Counted from the stretch's first letter, positions 51,325 to 60,380 are shown. The stretch is DNA of 64,000 nucleotides from JAAFIP01 sp043747295 (GCA_043747295.1 JAYTPK010000093.1:1-64000); one strand, 5' to 3'. Notes: a model not told the origin generated them from the sequence alone. Program-made: numbers and translations.

Positions 51325-51966
51325 TTTGGTTCCAAAAATGCGGTCTCCAGCATCTCCCAAGCCCGGCAAGATGTAGCCGTGGCTGTCTAGCTGGCGGTCA
51401 ATGGCTGCAGCGTAGATGGGCACATCAGGATGGGCTTTTTGCATGGCTTCTACACCCTCTGGGCAGCCCACTAAGCAGACGAATTTGATGGACTTAGGGC
51501 GCAGTTCTTTGAGTCGGTCTACTGCTGCAATGGCTGAATTACCGGTGGCCAGCATGGGGTCTACCACGATGATGTCGCGCTGATCCATGTCGTGCGGCAT
51601 TTTGAAATAGTATTCCACCGCTGTCAGTGTTTTGGGGTCGCGGTACAGGCCCACATGGCCTACGCGCGCGCCGGGCACTACAGTCAGCATGCCTTCTAAA
51701 ATGCCGTTGCCTGCGCGCAAGATGCTGACGAAGACTAGCTTTTTACCGTCAATGACTTTGCTAGTCATCTTCTCCATCGGTGTTTCAATTTCAATGTCTT
51801 GCATGGGCATGTCGGCGGTGACCTCGTATGCCATGAGCATGGAGATTTCGTTGAGCAAGCGGCGAAAGGTGTTGGTAGATGACTCTTGCTTGCGCATCAA
51901 GGTCAGCTTGTGCTGCACCAGCGGGTGGTTGACGATGTAGACATTATTTTTGTATACGGTGCGCAT
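51322..51966 (-). CDS. upp: Uracil phosphoribosyltransferase Upp
   Basis: A 214-residue enzyme that makes UMP from uracil and PRPP. The PRPP motif is VVDPMLATGNSA, and the uracil-binding end is GYILPGLGDAGDRIFGTK. Length is normal. It lies 30 bp after the DUF1688 gene in a three-gene unit with URC1- and URC4-like genes, which suggests it acts in uracil breakdown by the URC route rather than only in salvage. Confidence 0.95.
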   Translation of the reverse strand: MRTVYKNNVYIVNHPLVQHKLTLMRKQESSTNTFRRLLNEISMLMAYEVTADMPMQDIEIETPMEKMTSKVIDGKKLVFVSILRAGNGILEGMLTVVPGARVGHVGLYRDPKTLTAVEYYFKMPHDMDQRDIIVVDPMLATGNSAIAAVDRLKELRPKSIKFVCLVGCPEGVEAMQKAHPDVPIYAAAIDRQLDSHGYILPGLGDAGDRIFGTK

Positions 51967-51996
51967 AGTTGTTCTCAGATGTAATTAAAAATCAGT

Positions 51997-53259
51997 TTAA
52001 AAAATGGTGCCGTCAGATTCGATGTTCAGCGGTGGTTTGCCATCGCGCAATTCTTGCGCCAGAACGCGGCCTGCCGCCCAAGTGCCACCTTCCAACACGC
52101 AAGCTAAGGGCATTTGTGCTTCGGTTTTGCCCAAACGCTCGCGCACTAAGGGCGCTAGAACGTCTAGCAAGGCGACCGTCAGGGCGCGCCATTCGACAAT
52201 TAACTCATGGTTGGCACGCAAGGCTTGGGTGGCTAGGCTGGCGTCTTTAAACTGCAGCACGCCTGCGTCTAGCAGCAAACCGCCGTTGCGGTATTCAGGC
52301 AAGCCAGTAAGGGCTTCTAAACCCGTGACCTTAATCCCAGCCCACTCAAAAGGCTCTAGCAACGAATAGGTGAGCCATTGTGAGAGTTTATGAAACGGTA
52401 TCCAACCCTCAGGCGCACTGGGCGCGCCCAGTGCGCTGTGTGGCCAACAGTCGCCCACGGCCGTGCTGCCCAGTGTGCTGCCTGATGGCCAGATGCGCGT
52501 GAAGGTTTGCAGTAAAACAGACAGCAGTTGGTGCGCTGTGACGCTGGTTTGGCCTTGCAGCGCGTAGTCAAACATATCACCGGGTCGCTGGGTTTTAAAA
52601 ACCTCGGGTTGCTCCATCAACGCTTTGCCCAAGCGGCGCAGCAAATGCGCACGGCCTTCTAAGCCCACCAGCGGATTGCTGTCGGACACCTGAAACGCAT
52701 GCGCAAGTTGCAGTGTAGACAAGCGCTGCAGGGCGGTTGCATCGCAGCGCAGCGGCTGAGTCGGGTCGCTAGAAAACAAACCACTGGTAAACGCATGAAA
52801 GCTGGCAACGCCCAAGCCCTCAGACCGCGAAAACAGCTGCGCTGCAGTTGCACCTTTAAGGGCTTCTTTAAAGCGCCAGTCTGGGCCTGCGCCTGCGTCC
52901 AGCAGCACGCTAACAATCACCAAATCAATCAGCGCACGCGGATCGTTGGCTGTGCCGGGCTGCGCGTCGTTTAGCCAAGCACGTCTGTCGATGCCTCCTG
53001 CCTCAAAGTGTCGCCAGCGGCTGTGGTACGGAATGTTCAGGTCTGGGTAACGCTGGCGCGTAACCTTGGCTACTAAATCTGCCGCAGCACCTAAAGCACT
53101 GTCGTGCACCACAAAGTACTGCGATGCCCCGCTGCGTGCATGCGCCAAAAGTGCACGTGCGCGCTGGCGTGTGGTGGCGGTAGTGAACAGCGATAGCAAA
53201 GCTGGCGGCATAAGTGGCATAGGCGATAGTGCATCAGTCGTCATGCTGTGGGCTACCAT
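51997..53259 (-). CDS. DUF1688/URC4-like protein of the uracil catabolism cluster
   Basis: A 420-residue DUF1688 protein, homologous to yeast URC4, whose reaction is not firmly known. Visible family stretches are YPDLNIPYHSRWRHFEAGG and LTGLPEYRNGGLLLDAGVL. Its ATG overlaps the URC1-like stop codon (TAATG), so it is translationally coupled. In the URC pathway of Lachancea, URC1, URC4 and a uracil phosphoribosyltransferase are all required for growth on uracil, and all three occur here. Confidence 0.87.
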   Translation of the reverse strand: MVAHSMTTDALSPMPLMPPALLSLFTTATTRQRARALLAHARSGASQYFVVHDSALGAAADLVAKVTRQRYPDLNIPYHSRWRHFEAGGIDRRAWLNDAQPGTANDPRALIDLVIVSVLLDAGAGPDWRFKEALKGATAAQLFSRSEGLGVASFHAFTSGLFSSDPTQPLRCDATALQRLSTLQLAHAFQVSDSNPLVGLEGRAHLLRRLGKALMEQPEVFKTQRPGDMFDYALQGQTSVTAHQLLSVLLQTFTRIWPSGSTLGSTAVGDCWPHSALGAPSAPEGWIPFHKLSQWLTYSLLEPFEWAGIKVTGLEALTGLPEYRNGGLLLDAGVLQFKDASLATQALRANHELIVEWRALTVALLDVLAPLVRERLGKTEAQMPLACVLEGGTWAAGRVLAQELRDGKPPLNIESDGTIF

Positions 53260-54521
53260 TATTCGTCCAAGCCTCGGCCTTTGGGTTTAAGCAGCTCGGC
53301 CGCGTTGGGCACCACACCGGGGGTAAAGTAACCCGCAGCCATTTTGGCATCCATCTCTACCTGCGCGTCAGCGGGCACCAGCTCGGCAGGTATGTTGACC
53401 CGCTCGACCACTTCGATACCTGACTCGGTAATAGCGTCAAACTTCATATTGCTCATGCTGACCAAGCGGTGAATTTTGCGAATGCCAAACCAGTGCAACA
53501 CATCGGGCATGAGCTGCTGAAAACGCATGTCTTGCACGCCAGCCACGCACTCGGTGCGGGCAAAGTATTTGTCTGCAGTGTCGCCACCCACCTGACGTTT
53601 GCGGGCGTTGTAGACCAAAAATTTGGTCACCTCGCCCAGCGCACGGCCTTCTTTGCGGTAGTAGGCGCACAGTCCCACACCACCGTTTTGCGCGCCTGCA
53701 ATGCACTCTTCAATCGCGTGCGTGAGATAAGGGCGGCAGGTGCAAATGTCGCTGCCAAAAACGTCTGAGCCATTGCACTCGTCGTGCACGCGTGCTGTCA
53801 GCTGCACATTGGGGTTGGCCAAATCTTGTGGGTTGCCAAAGATGTAAACCGTGAGGCCCCCAATGGGCGGTAAAAACACCTCAAGGTCGCTGCGCGTCAC
53901 CAGCTCGGGGTACATACCGCCAGTTTCTTCAAACAGTACGCGGCGCAGTTCAGACTCGGTGCAGTTAAACCGTTTGGCCACTTCGGGCAGGTACCACACA
54001 GGTTCCACCGCAGCCTTGGTCACCATGGCGGCGCCGCCTGCAGTCAACAACTTGCCATCCGGTATTAAGCGGCCTTTTTGGATGGCCTCCATGATCTCGG
54101 GAAGGATGACGTGCGCCTTGGTCACCGCGATGGTGGGCTTAATGTCGTAGCCTGCAGCCAGCTCATCGGCAAAGTTGCTGCCAATCTCTGCGCCCCAGGG
54201 GTCTAGCGACACAATGCGCCCCGGCTCATACCAGCTGGGGTGGGGGCCAATGCGGTCGGTGGGGGAGGTGTTGGTCAGGTCAGCTTTGTGGTTTTTGCTT
54301 AGCGCGCCTGCAGCCACAGCTAGTGCGCGGTACACACTGTAGCTGCCGCTGTGCGTGCCTATCACGTTGCGGTGGCTGCGCGTGGTGGTGGTGCCTACCA
54401 GCGGGCCGCGTTCGAGCGGGGTAGCCGCGCCCCACTGGATGGGCCGGGCGCCGAAGCCACCCGAGTGGGAAGTTAATCGAATATGACTGGAGGGTTTAAT
54501 GCTGTCAGTAGTTTGGGCCAT
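53259..54521 (-). CDS. GTP cyclohydrolase II-like protein, URC1 type
   Basis: A 420-residue RibA-like protein started at MAQTTDSIKPSSH; longer starts reach further into the clpX divergent region. The zinc motif C-x10-C-x-C is present as CNGSDVFGSDICTC, followed by the GCHII-like YYRKEGRALGEVTKF. It differs from riboflavin RibA in length and in the residues around the zinc site and groups with URC1, which acts on a uracil-derived nucleotide. It is the first gene of the URC1-URC4-upp unit. Confidence 0.87.
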   Translation of the reverse strand: MAQTTDSIKPSSHIRLTSHSGGFGARPIQWGAATPLERGPLVGTTTTRSHRNVIGTHSGSYSVYRALAVAAGALSKNHKADLTNTSPTDRIGPHPSWYEPGRIVSLDPWGAEIGSNFADELAAGYDIKPTIAVTKAHVILPEIMEAIQKGRLIPDGKLLTAGGAAMVTKAAVEPVWYLPEVAKRFNCTESELRRVLFEETGGMYPELVTRSDLEVFLPPIGGLTVYIFGNPQDLANPNVQLTARVHDECNGSDVFGSDICTCRPYLTHAIEECIAGAQNGGVGLCAYYRKEGRALGEVTKFLVYNARKRQVGGDTADKYFARTECVAGVQDMRFQQLMPDVLHWFGIRKIHRLVSMSNMKFDAITESGIEVVERVNIPAELVPADAQVEMDAKMAAGYFTPGVVPNAAELLKPKGRGLDE

Positions 54522-54653
54522 AGGTGATTGCTCGCACAAAGCAATATCTTGCGTGGATATTGGCAAATATGCAAGTACTATGCCACTAAGAAAATCATAG
54601 CCACAGTAAGTCACCTTTTTTACCAGGGCTATTGTGTGGGTGCGAAGCTAAGT

Positions 54654-54713
54654 GCTATTAAATACATAGCTACTTGAGTAATAAATACATGGACTACAGG
54701 CATATTTGGCATG
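54654..54713 (-). repeat. Dispersed repeat copy 13
   Basis: Reverse-orientation copy (GCTATTAAATACATAGC, then AATACATGGACTACAGGC) in the divergent region between the URC1-like gene and clpX. The remaining 190 bp up to clpX are AT-rich with no other gene. Confidence 0.8.
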
Positions 54714-54901
54714 TAAAACTCTCTAAATTCATCTAGTTGACAGTTTATTTTGTTATAAATGCTCCCGACCGCAGCGCCACTGCCCAGTGGGCACATCCAG
54801 TCGCTTAAACCGTCAAAAAGCAGCTCAATCTGAAAGCAGAGCATTTTTGGTTACGTCTTAGCAGTATCATTAGCAAATTAGCGTAACTAGGCACCTATTA
54901 C

Positions 54902-56164
54902 ATGGCCGACCGTAAAGGCTCTCCGAGCGAAAAAACACTGCATTGCTCCTTTTGCGGCAAAAGCCAGCATGAGGTAAAAAAGCTGATTGCTGGCCCGTCA
55001 GTCTTTATCTGCGATGAATGCATTGATTTATGCAACGACATCATTCGCGATGAGGTGCTGCCCGAGTCTGAGCGCGAAGCGCGTGGCGATCTGCCCACAC
55101 CACTGGAAATTAAAAACAACCTAGACAGTTACGTTATTGGTCAAGACCCTGCCAAGCGTGCTTTGGCAGTCGCGGTGTACAACCATTACAAGCGCCTGCG
55201 CTACAAAGACAAAGCCAAGACGGGCGAAGTGGAGCTAACCAAAAGCAATATTTTGCTCATTGGCCCCACTGGCTCTGGCAAAACACTGCTGGCCCAAACC
55301 ATGGCGCGCATGCTGAACGTGCCCTTTGTCATGGCCGATGCCACCACACTCACCGAAGCTGGCTACGTGGGTGAGGACGTTGAAAACATCATCTCCAAGC
55401 TGCTGCAAACTTGTAATTATGAAGTTGAGCGCGCACAGCAAGGCATTGTTTATATTGACGAAATCGATAAAATCTCGCGTAAATCAGACAACCCGTCGAT
55501 CACCCGTGACGTGAGCGGCGAGGGCGTGCAACAGGCCTTGCTCAAGATCATTGAAGGCACGATGGCCAGCGTTCCGCCCCAAGGCGGGCGTAAGCACCCC
55601 AACCAAGATTTTTTGCAAATTGATACCACCAACATTTTGTTTATCTGCGGCGGCGCGTTTGCCGGGCTAGAAAAAGTGATCGAAGCGCGTACTGAGGCGT
55701 CGGGCATTGGTTTTGGGGCTACCGTTAAAAGCAAAAAACAGCGCTCCTTAAGCCAAAGCTTTCAAGAGATCGAGCCTGAAGACTTGATTAAATATGGTTT
55801 GATTCCTGAGCTGATTGGGCGTATGCCCGTAGTGGCATCGCTATCCGAGCTGTCAGAGGACGCGATGGTACAAATCTTGACTGAGCCTAAAAATGCCTTG
55901 GTCAAGCAATACGCCAAGCTACTGGCTATGGAGGGCGCAGAGCTTGAAGTGCGGCCTAGCGCGCTCAAAGCCATTGCACGCAAAGCACTGGCCCGCAAAA
56001 CAGGCGCCCGCGGTTTGCGTTCGATTTTAGAGAACGCCCTGATCGACACGATGTTTGAGCTGCCCAACACGACCAACGTAGAAAAAGTCGTTTTGGATGA
56101 ATCCACTATCGACGAAAACAAGCCGCCACTGCTGGTATACCGCGAAGCCGCCAAAAAGGCTTAA
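54902..56164 (+). CDS. clpX: ClpX, ATPase subunit of the ClpXP protease
   Basis: A 420-residue unfoldase. The zinc-binding domain has C15, C18, C37 and C40. Walker A is GPTGSGKT and Walker B is IVYIDEIDK; the pore and ClpP-contact regions look normal. In most proteobacteria clpX follows clpP; here no clpP or tig lies upstream, and the region is occupied by a repeat and the URC cluster. lon follows 140 bp later. Confidence 0.95.
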   Translation: MADRKGSPSEKTLHCSFCGKSQHEVKKLIAGPSVFICDECIDLCNDIIRDEVLPESEREARGDLPTPLEIKNNLDSYVIGQDPAKRALAVAVYNHYKRLRYKDKAKTGEVELTKSNILLIGPTGSGKTLLAQTMARMLNVPFVMADATTLTEAGYVGEDVENIISKLLQTCNYEVERAQQGIVYIDEIDKISRKSDNPSITRDVSGEGVQQALLKIIEGTMASVPPQGGRKHPNQDFLQIDTTNILFICGGAFAGLEKVIEARTEASGIGFGATVKSKKQRSLSQSFQEIEPEDLIKYGLIPELIGRMPVVASLSELSEDAMVQILTEPKNALVKQYAKLLAMEGAELEVRPSALKAIARKALARKTGARGLRSILENALIDTMFELPNTTNVEKVVLDESTIDENKPPLLVYREAAKKA

Positions 56165-56239
56165 CGCTTATGCTGCACATACTTACGCCGCTGAACTGTG
56201 GGCGAAAGTGCATGCGCAGTGGTTTGAAACAACTTAGGG

Positions 56240-56270
56240 CTTGAAATTGTCAAGCTTTGGCCTTACATAT
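56240..56270 (+). promoter_or_regulatory. Candidate sigma-32 heat-shock promoter of lon
   Basis: CTTGAAA (56240-56246) is an exact match to the sigma-32 -35 core. A partial -10, CCTTACAT, follows after 14 bp (5 of 7 defined positions of CCCCATNT). lon is a heat-shock gene in many proteobacteria. The -10 is weak, so this is tentative. Confidence 0.4.
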
Positions 56271-56304
56271 CATCTTATACCTTTTAAAAACCTGAAAGAC
56301 AACT

Positions 56305-58734
56305 ATGTCAGGCCATACCAATCTTCCTGCTGAGCCTATTGACCTGCCGCTCTTGCCATTGCGCGACGTGGTGGTATTTCCACACATGGTGATCCCGCTG
56401 TTCGTAGGCCGCGCTAAAAGCATCAAAGCGCTAGAGTCTGCGATGGAGTCTGAGCGCCGCATTATGCTGGTGGCGCAAAAAGCTGCTGCCAAAGACGAGC
56501 CTGCAGTCGAGGATATGTTCGCCGTAGGCTGCGTTTCCACCATTTTGCAGATGCTCAAGTTGCCTGACGGTACTGTGAAGGTACTGGTCGAAGGGCAGCA
56601 GCGCGCTATTGTCAACAAGATTACTGATGGTGAAGTGCATTTCAGCGCTAACGTTACGCCCATTGAGCCCGAAGTATTGACCGAGCCTCGCACGAACGAT
56701 ATTGAAGCCCTGCGCCGTGCGGTGATAGGCCAGTTTGACCAGTACGTGAAGCTGAATAAAAAAATTCCGCCTGAGATTCTCACTTCTATTTCCAGCATTG
56801 ATGATGCAGGCCGATTGGCTGACACCATTGCAGCGCACGTGCCACTTAAGCTGGACAGCAAGCAATCCGTGCTAGATTTATCTGACGTGAAAGCGCGGCT
56901 AGAAAACGTGTATGAGCAGATCGAGCGCGAAGTTGATATTCTGAATGTGGATAAAAAAATCCGTGGCCGCGTGAAGCGCCAAATGGAAAAAAACCAGCGC
57001 GATTTTTATTTGAACGAGCAAGTCAAAGCGATCCAAAAAGAGCTGGGTGACGGCGAAGACGGTGCAGACATTGAAGAGCTAGATAAAAAAATCAAGCTCG
57101 CCAAAATGCCCAAGGATGCACTGAAGAAAGCCGAGAGCGAGCTGAAAAAACTCAAGCTCATGTCGCCCATGTCGGCTGAGGCCAGCGTAGTGCGCAACTA
57201 CATTGAAGTGCTGATCAACCTGCCATGGTCTAAAAAGACCAAAATCAAACATAACTTAGGGCACGCCGAAGAAGTGCTCAACGCTGACCACTTTGGCCTA
57301 GAAAAAGTCAAAGACCGCATCTTGGAATATCTAGCAGTGCAGCAGCGTGTGGACAAGGTAAAAGCGCCAATTTTGTGCCTAGTAGGCCCGCCCGGCGTGG
57401 GTAAGACGTCTCTGGGGCAGTCCATTGCTAAAGCCACAGGGCGCAAATATGTGCGCATGGCTTTGGGTGGTATGCGTGACGAGGCTGAAATTCGCGGTCA
57501 TCGGCGCACCTACATTGGTGCCTTGCCAGGCAAAGTGCTGCAAAGCTTGACCAAGGTGGCCACACGTAACCCACTGTTCTTGCTCGATGAGATCGACAAG
57601 CTAGGCACCGAGTACCGTGGCGACCCATCTAGCGCGCTGCTAGAGGTGCTAGACCCTGAGCAAAACCATACATTCAGCGACCACTATGTGGATGTGGATT
57701 TTGACTTGAGCGATGTGATGTTTGTCGCTACTTCCAACTCGATGAATATCCCGCCTGCGCTTTTAGACCGGATGGAGGTCATCCGTTTATCAGGCTACAC
57801 CGAAGACGAAAAAACTAGTATTGCACTGCGTTATCTGGCACCTAAACAGCTAGAGAATAACGGTGTGAAAGATGCTGAGCTAGAGATTACGGAATCTGCC
57901 GTGCGCGACATCGTGCGCTACTACACGCGTGAGGCGGGTGTGCGCTCGTTAGAGCGCGAGCTGTCTAAGATTTGCCGTAAGGTAGTCAAAGGCTTGCAAC
58001 TAAAAAAATACACTGGAAAAGTGGTGGTCAGTGGCGAGAATTTAAACGATTTTTTAGGTGTGCAAAAATTCACCTACGGCCGTGCCGAAAAAGAAAACCA
58101 GGTAGGCCAAGTAGTTGGTTTAGCGTGGACTGAAGTGGGCGGCGATTTGCTAACCATTGAGGCCGCGCTCATGCCTGGTAAGGGCAACATCACTCGCACC
58201 GGCTCGCTGGGCGATGTGATGAAAGAATCGGTCGAGGCCGCACGTACGGTGGTGCGTTCACGTGCACGCCGTTTAGGCATTAAGGACGAAGCGTTTGAGA
58301 AAAAAGACGTGCACATTCACGTGCCCGATGGCGCTACACCTAAAGACGGGCCTAGCGCAGGCGCAGCGATGACCACAGCGTTCGTCTCGGCACTTACTGG
58401 CATACCTGTGCGCGCTGATGTGGCGATGACGGGTGAGATCACTTTGCGTGGTGAAGTCACAGGTATTGGCGGTTTGAAAGAAAAACTGCTGGCTGCTTTG
58501 CGCGGCGGCATTAAGACAGTGCTCATCCCAGAAGAGAACGCCAAAGACCTGCAAGATATTCCTGAGAATGTGAAAAATGGGTTAGAGATTGTTCCAGTGA
58601 AATGGATAGACCAGGTATTGGCTGTGGCCCTTGTACGCATGCCTGTTCCACTGCCAGATGATGAGCCGCTGGTGGTTGCGCCTGAAGTTGCTAAAATTTC
58701 TGCAACAGAAACTGCTGCCCCTGTAAAACACTAA
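56305..58734 (+). CDS. lon: ATP-dependent protease Lon
   Basis: An 809-residue Lon protease: N-terminal LonN domain, coiled-coil, AAA+ domain with GPPGVGKTS and LFLLDEIDKLG, and the Ser-Lys protease domain with S684 in PKDGPSAGAAM and K727 in GGLKEKLL. It degrades misfolded and regulatory proteins. It follows clpX and ends shortly before the tRNA genes. Confidence 0.96.
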   Translation: MSGHTNLPAEPIDLPLLPLRDVVVFPHMVIPLFVGRAKSIKALESAMESERRIMLVAQKAAAKDEPAVEDMFAVGCVSTILQMLKLPDGTVKVLVEGQQRAIVNKITDGEVHFSANVTPIEPEVLTEPRTNDIEALRRAVIGQFDQYVKLNKKIPPEILTSISSIDDAGRLADTIAAHVPLKLDSKQSVLDLSDVKARLENVYEQIEREVDILNVDKKIRGRVKRQMEKNQRDFYLNEQVKAIQKELGDGEDGADIEELDKKIKLAKMPKDALKKAESELKKLKLMSPMSAEASVVRNYIEVLINLPWSKKTKIKHNLGHAEEVLNADHFGLEKVKDRILEYLAVQQRVDKVKAPILCLVGPPGVGKTSLGQSIAKATGRKYVRMALGGMRDEAEIRGHRRTYIGALPGKVLQSLTKVATRNPLFLLDEIDKLGTEYRGDPSSALLEVLDPEQNHTFSDHYVDVDFDLSDVMFVATSNSMNIPPALLDRMEVIRLSGYTEDEKTSIALRYLAPKQLENNGVKDAELEITESAVRDIVRYYTREAGVRSLERELSKICRKVVKGLQLKKYTGKVVVSGENLNDFLGVQKFTYGRAEKENQVGQVVGLAWTEVGGDLLTIEAALMPGKGNITRTGSLGDVMKESVEAARTVVRSRARRLGIKDEAFEKKDVHIHVPDGATPKDGPSAGAAMTTAFVSALTGIPVRADVAMTGEITLRGEVTGIGGLKEKLLAALRGGIKTVLIPEENAKDLQDIPENVKNGLEIVPVKWIDQVLAVALVRMPVPLPDDEPLVVAPEVAKISATETAAPVKH

Positions 58735-58762
58735 AAAGTTCTGCTACAATCTGGCCTTCGAC

Positions 58763-58838
58763 GCGGGAATAGCTCAGTTGGTAGAGCGCAACCTTGCCAA
58801 GGTTGAGGTCGAGAGTTCGAGACTCTTTTCCCGCTCCA
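58763..58838 (+). tRNA. tRNA-Gly (anticodon GCC)
   Basis: A 76-nt cloverleaf with encoded CCA. The acceptor stem GCGGGAA pairs with TTCCCGC; the anticodon loop is TTGCCAA; the T loop is GTTCGAGAC-like. It starts 29 bp after the lon stop. Confidence 0.95.
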
Positions 58839-58849
58839 AATCGTAAGAA

Positions 58850-58878
58850 AAAGGGAAGCAATTGCTTCCCTTTTTTTC
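58850..58878 (+). terminator. Terminator between tRNA-Gly and tRNA-Cys
   Basis: AAAGGGAAGCAATTGCTTCC continues to CCTTTTTTT: a 10-bp stem closed by AATT and followed by seven T residues, a strong intrinsic terminator just after tRNA-Gly. Confidence 0.85.
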
Positions 58879-58903
58879 TCAAAGATTGCCATAATTTTAA
58901 TCA

Positions 58904-58977
58904 GGCGCGGTAGCAAAGCGGTTATGCACCGGATTGCAAATCCGGTTAGCCCAGTTCGATTCTGGGCCGCGCCTCCA
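58904..58977 (+). tRNA. tRNA-Cys (anticodon GCA)
   Basis: A 74-nt tRNA with encoded CCA. Acceptor GGCGCGG pairs with CCGCGCC; the anticodon loop TTGCAAA lies within a CCGGA/TCCGG stem. Confidence 0.95.
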
Positions 58978-59026
58978 GTTACTATCTGTGCGAAGTGCAT
59001 CGCACTTCGTTAGGGTTAGACATTCA

Positions 59027-59119
59027 GCCTGAGTGGTGGAATAGGTAGACACAGCGGACTTAAAATCCGCCGCTTCGTTAATAGCGGGCGTACCGGTTCG
59101 ATTCCGGTCTCAGGCACCA
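59027..59119 (+). tRNA. tRNA-Leu (anticodon TAA)
   Basis: A 93-nt class II tRNA with a long variable arm and encoded CCA. Acceptor GCCTGAG pairs with CTCAGGC; the anticodon loop is CTTAAAA. A separate hairpin, CGAAGTGC-ATC-GCACTTCG (58991-59009), lies between it and tRNA-Cys. Confidence 0.95.
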
Positions 59120-59188
59120 CGCACAGCGCTAAGCTTACATACCGCACTCACCACTTGCGCTTCGCTGCAGTCGTAATACACTCTGTTC

Positions 59189-59824
59189 ATGTCTTCGAAT
59201 ACACAGCCTTATGAAATCCACGTGCACGGCGATGTGCCGCTGCGCGATGATGTTACCTTTGCGCAGCTAGAAGAGGCTTTGAAGCCTTTGTGGTCTTACG
59301 GCGGTGCCAAATCGCTCACTCGGGGTGCAGTTAGCTCATACGAGGAAGAGCCTGGCCTGCGTTTTGATGCTAAAGAGCATATCTTGCACATGTGCTGGAC
59401 AGTCACAGCGGGTGAGGATATTCGCCAAGCACTAGAAGAGATGTGCATGGGTTTGAACGAAATCGCCTCTGCCGGTGCCGCTATTGAGATCAGTATCTAT
59501 GACGCTGAGTTTGATGATGAAGACGAAGATGCTGACGACGAAGCCGAGTCGCGTGATGATTTTTTAATGCTGTTTGTCGGCCCCACACCTGGCGACATCA
59601 TGCAAGTGCAGCGTGACATGCTGGTAGAAGACGTGATGGCCGTAGTAGAGCGCCATTTTGACCGCGCGGAGATGCAGGGCATAGTGACCGAGGTGGACAA
59701 GCTGTTTACCCAGCGCTTTGACGCCTTGGTGAACTCACTGCAAGTGGGCAGGCCCCCGCGCGGAGCCGGTGGTTCAGGCGGCCCTGGCGGCCACGGTGGC
59801 CGTAAGCCACGGCATTTGCATTGA
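59189..59824 (+). CDS. Conserved hypothetical acidic protein with Gly-rich tail
   Basis: A 211-residue soluble protein. Its first half contains YEIHVHGDVPLRDDVTFAQLEEAL and a mixed alpha/beta pattern. A very acidic loop follows (DDEDEDADDEAESRDD), then a second structured part MLFVGPTPGDIMQVQRDMLV. The tail PPRGAGGSGGPGGHGGRKPR is Gly- and Arg-rich. I recall similar hypothetical proteins in Comamonadaceae but no function. A perfect 17-bp tandem duplication spans its stop codon (59808-59841). Confidence 0.75.
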   Translation: MSSNTQPYEIHVHGDVPLRDDVTFAQLEEALKPLWSYGGAKSLTRGAVSSYEEEPGLRFDAKEHILHMCWTVTAGEDIRQALEEMCMGLNEIASAGAAIEISIYDAEFDDEDEDADDEAESRDDFLMLFVGPTPGDIMQVQRDMLVEDVMAVVERHFDRAEMQGIVTEVDKLFTQRFDALVNSLQVGRPPRGAGGSGGPGGHGGRKPRHLH

Positions 59825-60054
59825 CACGGCATTTGCATTGATTTACCCATTTTTCTGCTTTCACTGCTATAGCTTGTGCACTGCTGCGCCTTACCTCACG
59901 CGCAATTAGAGCTTGCAGTTTAAGTTTCTATGTTTATGCTCCTCGGCCTCAGTGGTATACGTTTTTTGCATAGATACTGCTTTGCAATACTAGGGTTATC
60001 CCTTAATCTACGGTGATCGCACACATCGTGCTTATCAGTCTGAAAGGCTGCACC

Positions 60055-60225
60055 ATGAACCGTATTTCTGCACTCTTTAGCGCTTTGTTTTCTTCTGACT
60101 GTTCAAGCACGGTGAATACAGCGCAAAACTTGCTCGAACGCGCTATGCATGCCCGTGGGCAAAGCCAGTACGAGGCGGCCCAGCTGCGTGCTAACGCACA
60201 GGCTGTATTGAGCATAGTGCGCTGA
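60055..60225 (+). CDS. Possible small protein, 56 residues
   Basis: A short frame beginning MNRISALFSALFSSDCSS and ending with a helical NLLERAMHARGQSQYEAAQL stretch. GAAAGGC lies about 9 bp before the ATG. Amino-acid use and the amphipathic helix look protein-like. No family is recognised. It is the only coding candidate in the roughly 800-bp region between the acidic hypothetical protein and carA. Confidence 0.45.
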   Translation: MNRISALFSALFSSDCSSTVNTAQNLLERAMHARGQSQYEAAQLRANAQAVLSIVR

Positions 60226-60308
60226 TATTGTTTGATTCGGCAGTGAGCGTTCGTCACTTTAACTTTGCAGTTAGACCCTGCAACAAACGAGACGGGTAAA
60301 AGCAACAA

Positions 60309-60380
60309 AATGGCATTTTGGCAAAGAAATATGCTCATAGTCCAAGTATTCATTGCTCGAGAAGCTATTAAAATCATAGT
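60309..60380 (+). repeat. Dispersed repeat copy 14
   Basis: GCATTTTGGCAAAGAAATATG, shown as GCATTTTGGC then AAAGAAATATGCTCATA, followed by GTCCAAGTATTCATTGCTC and GCTATTAAAATCATAG. It lies in the carA upstream region. The rest of the gap to carA (60381-60619) shows no gene. Confidence 0.85.

Noticed and set aside
54629..54844. A 71-residue minus-strand frame upstream of clpX
   Set aside because: Most of its C-terminal part is the repeat read as MPVVHVFITQVA; the rest lies in promoter DNA with no coding signs.
58991..59009. A terminator between tRNA-Cys and tRNA-Leu
   Set aside because: The hairpin CGAAGTGC/GCACTTCG lacks a T run; it is more likely a processing structure.
14496..60380. The repeat as a CRISPR array
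   Set aside because: Copies are kilobases apart, in both orientations and not separated by spacers.
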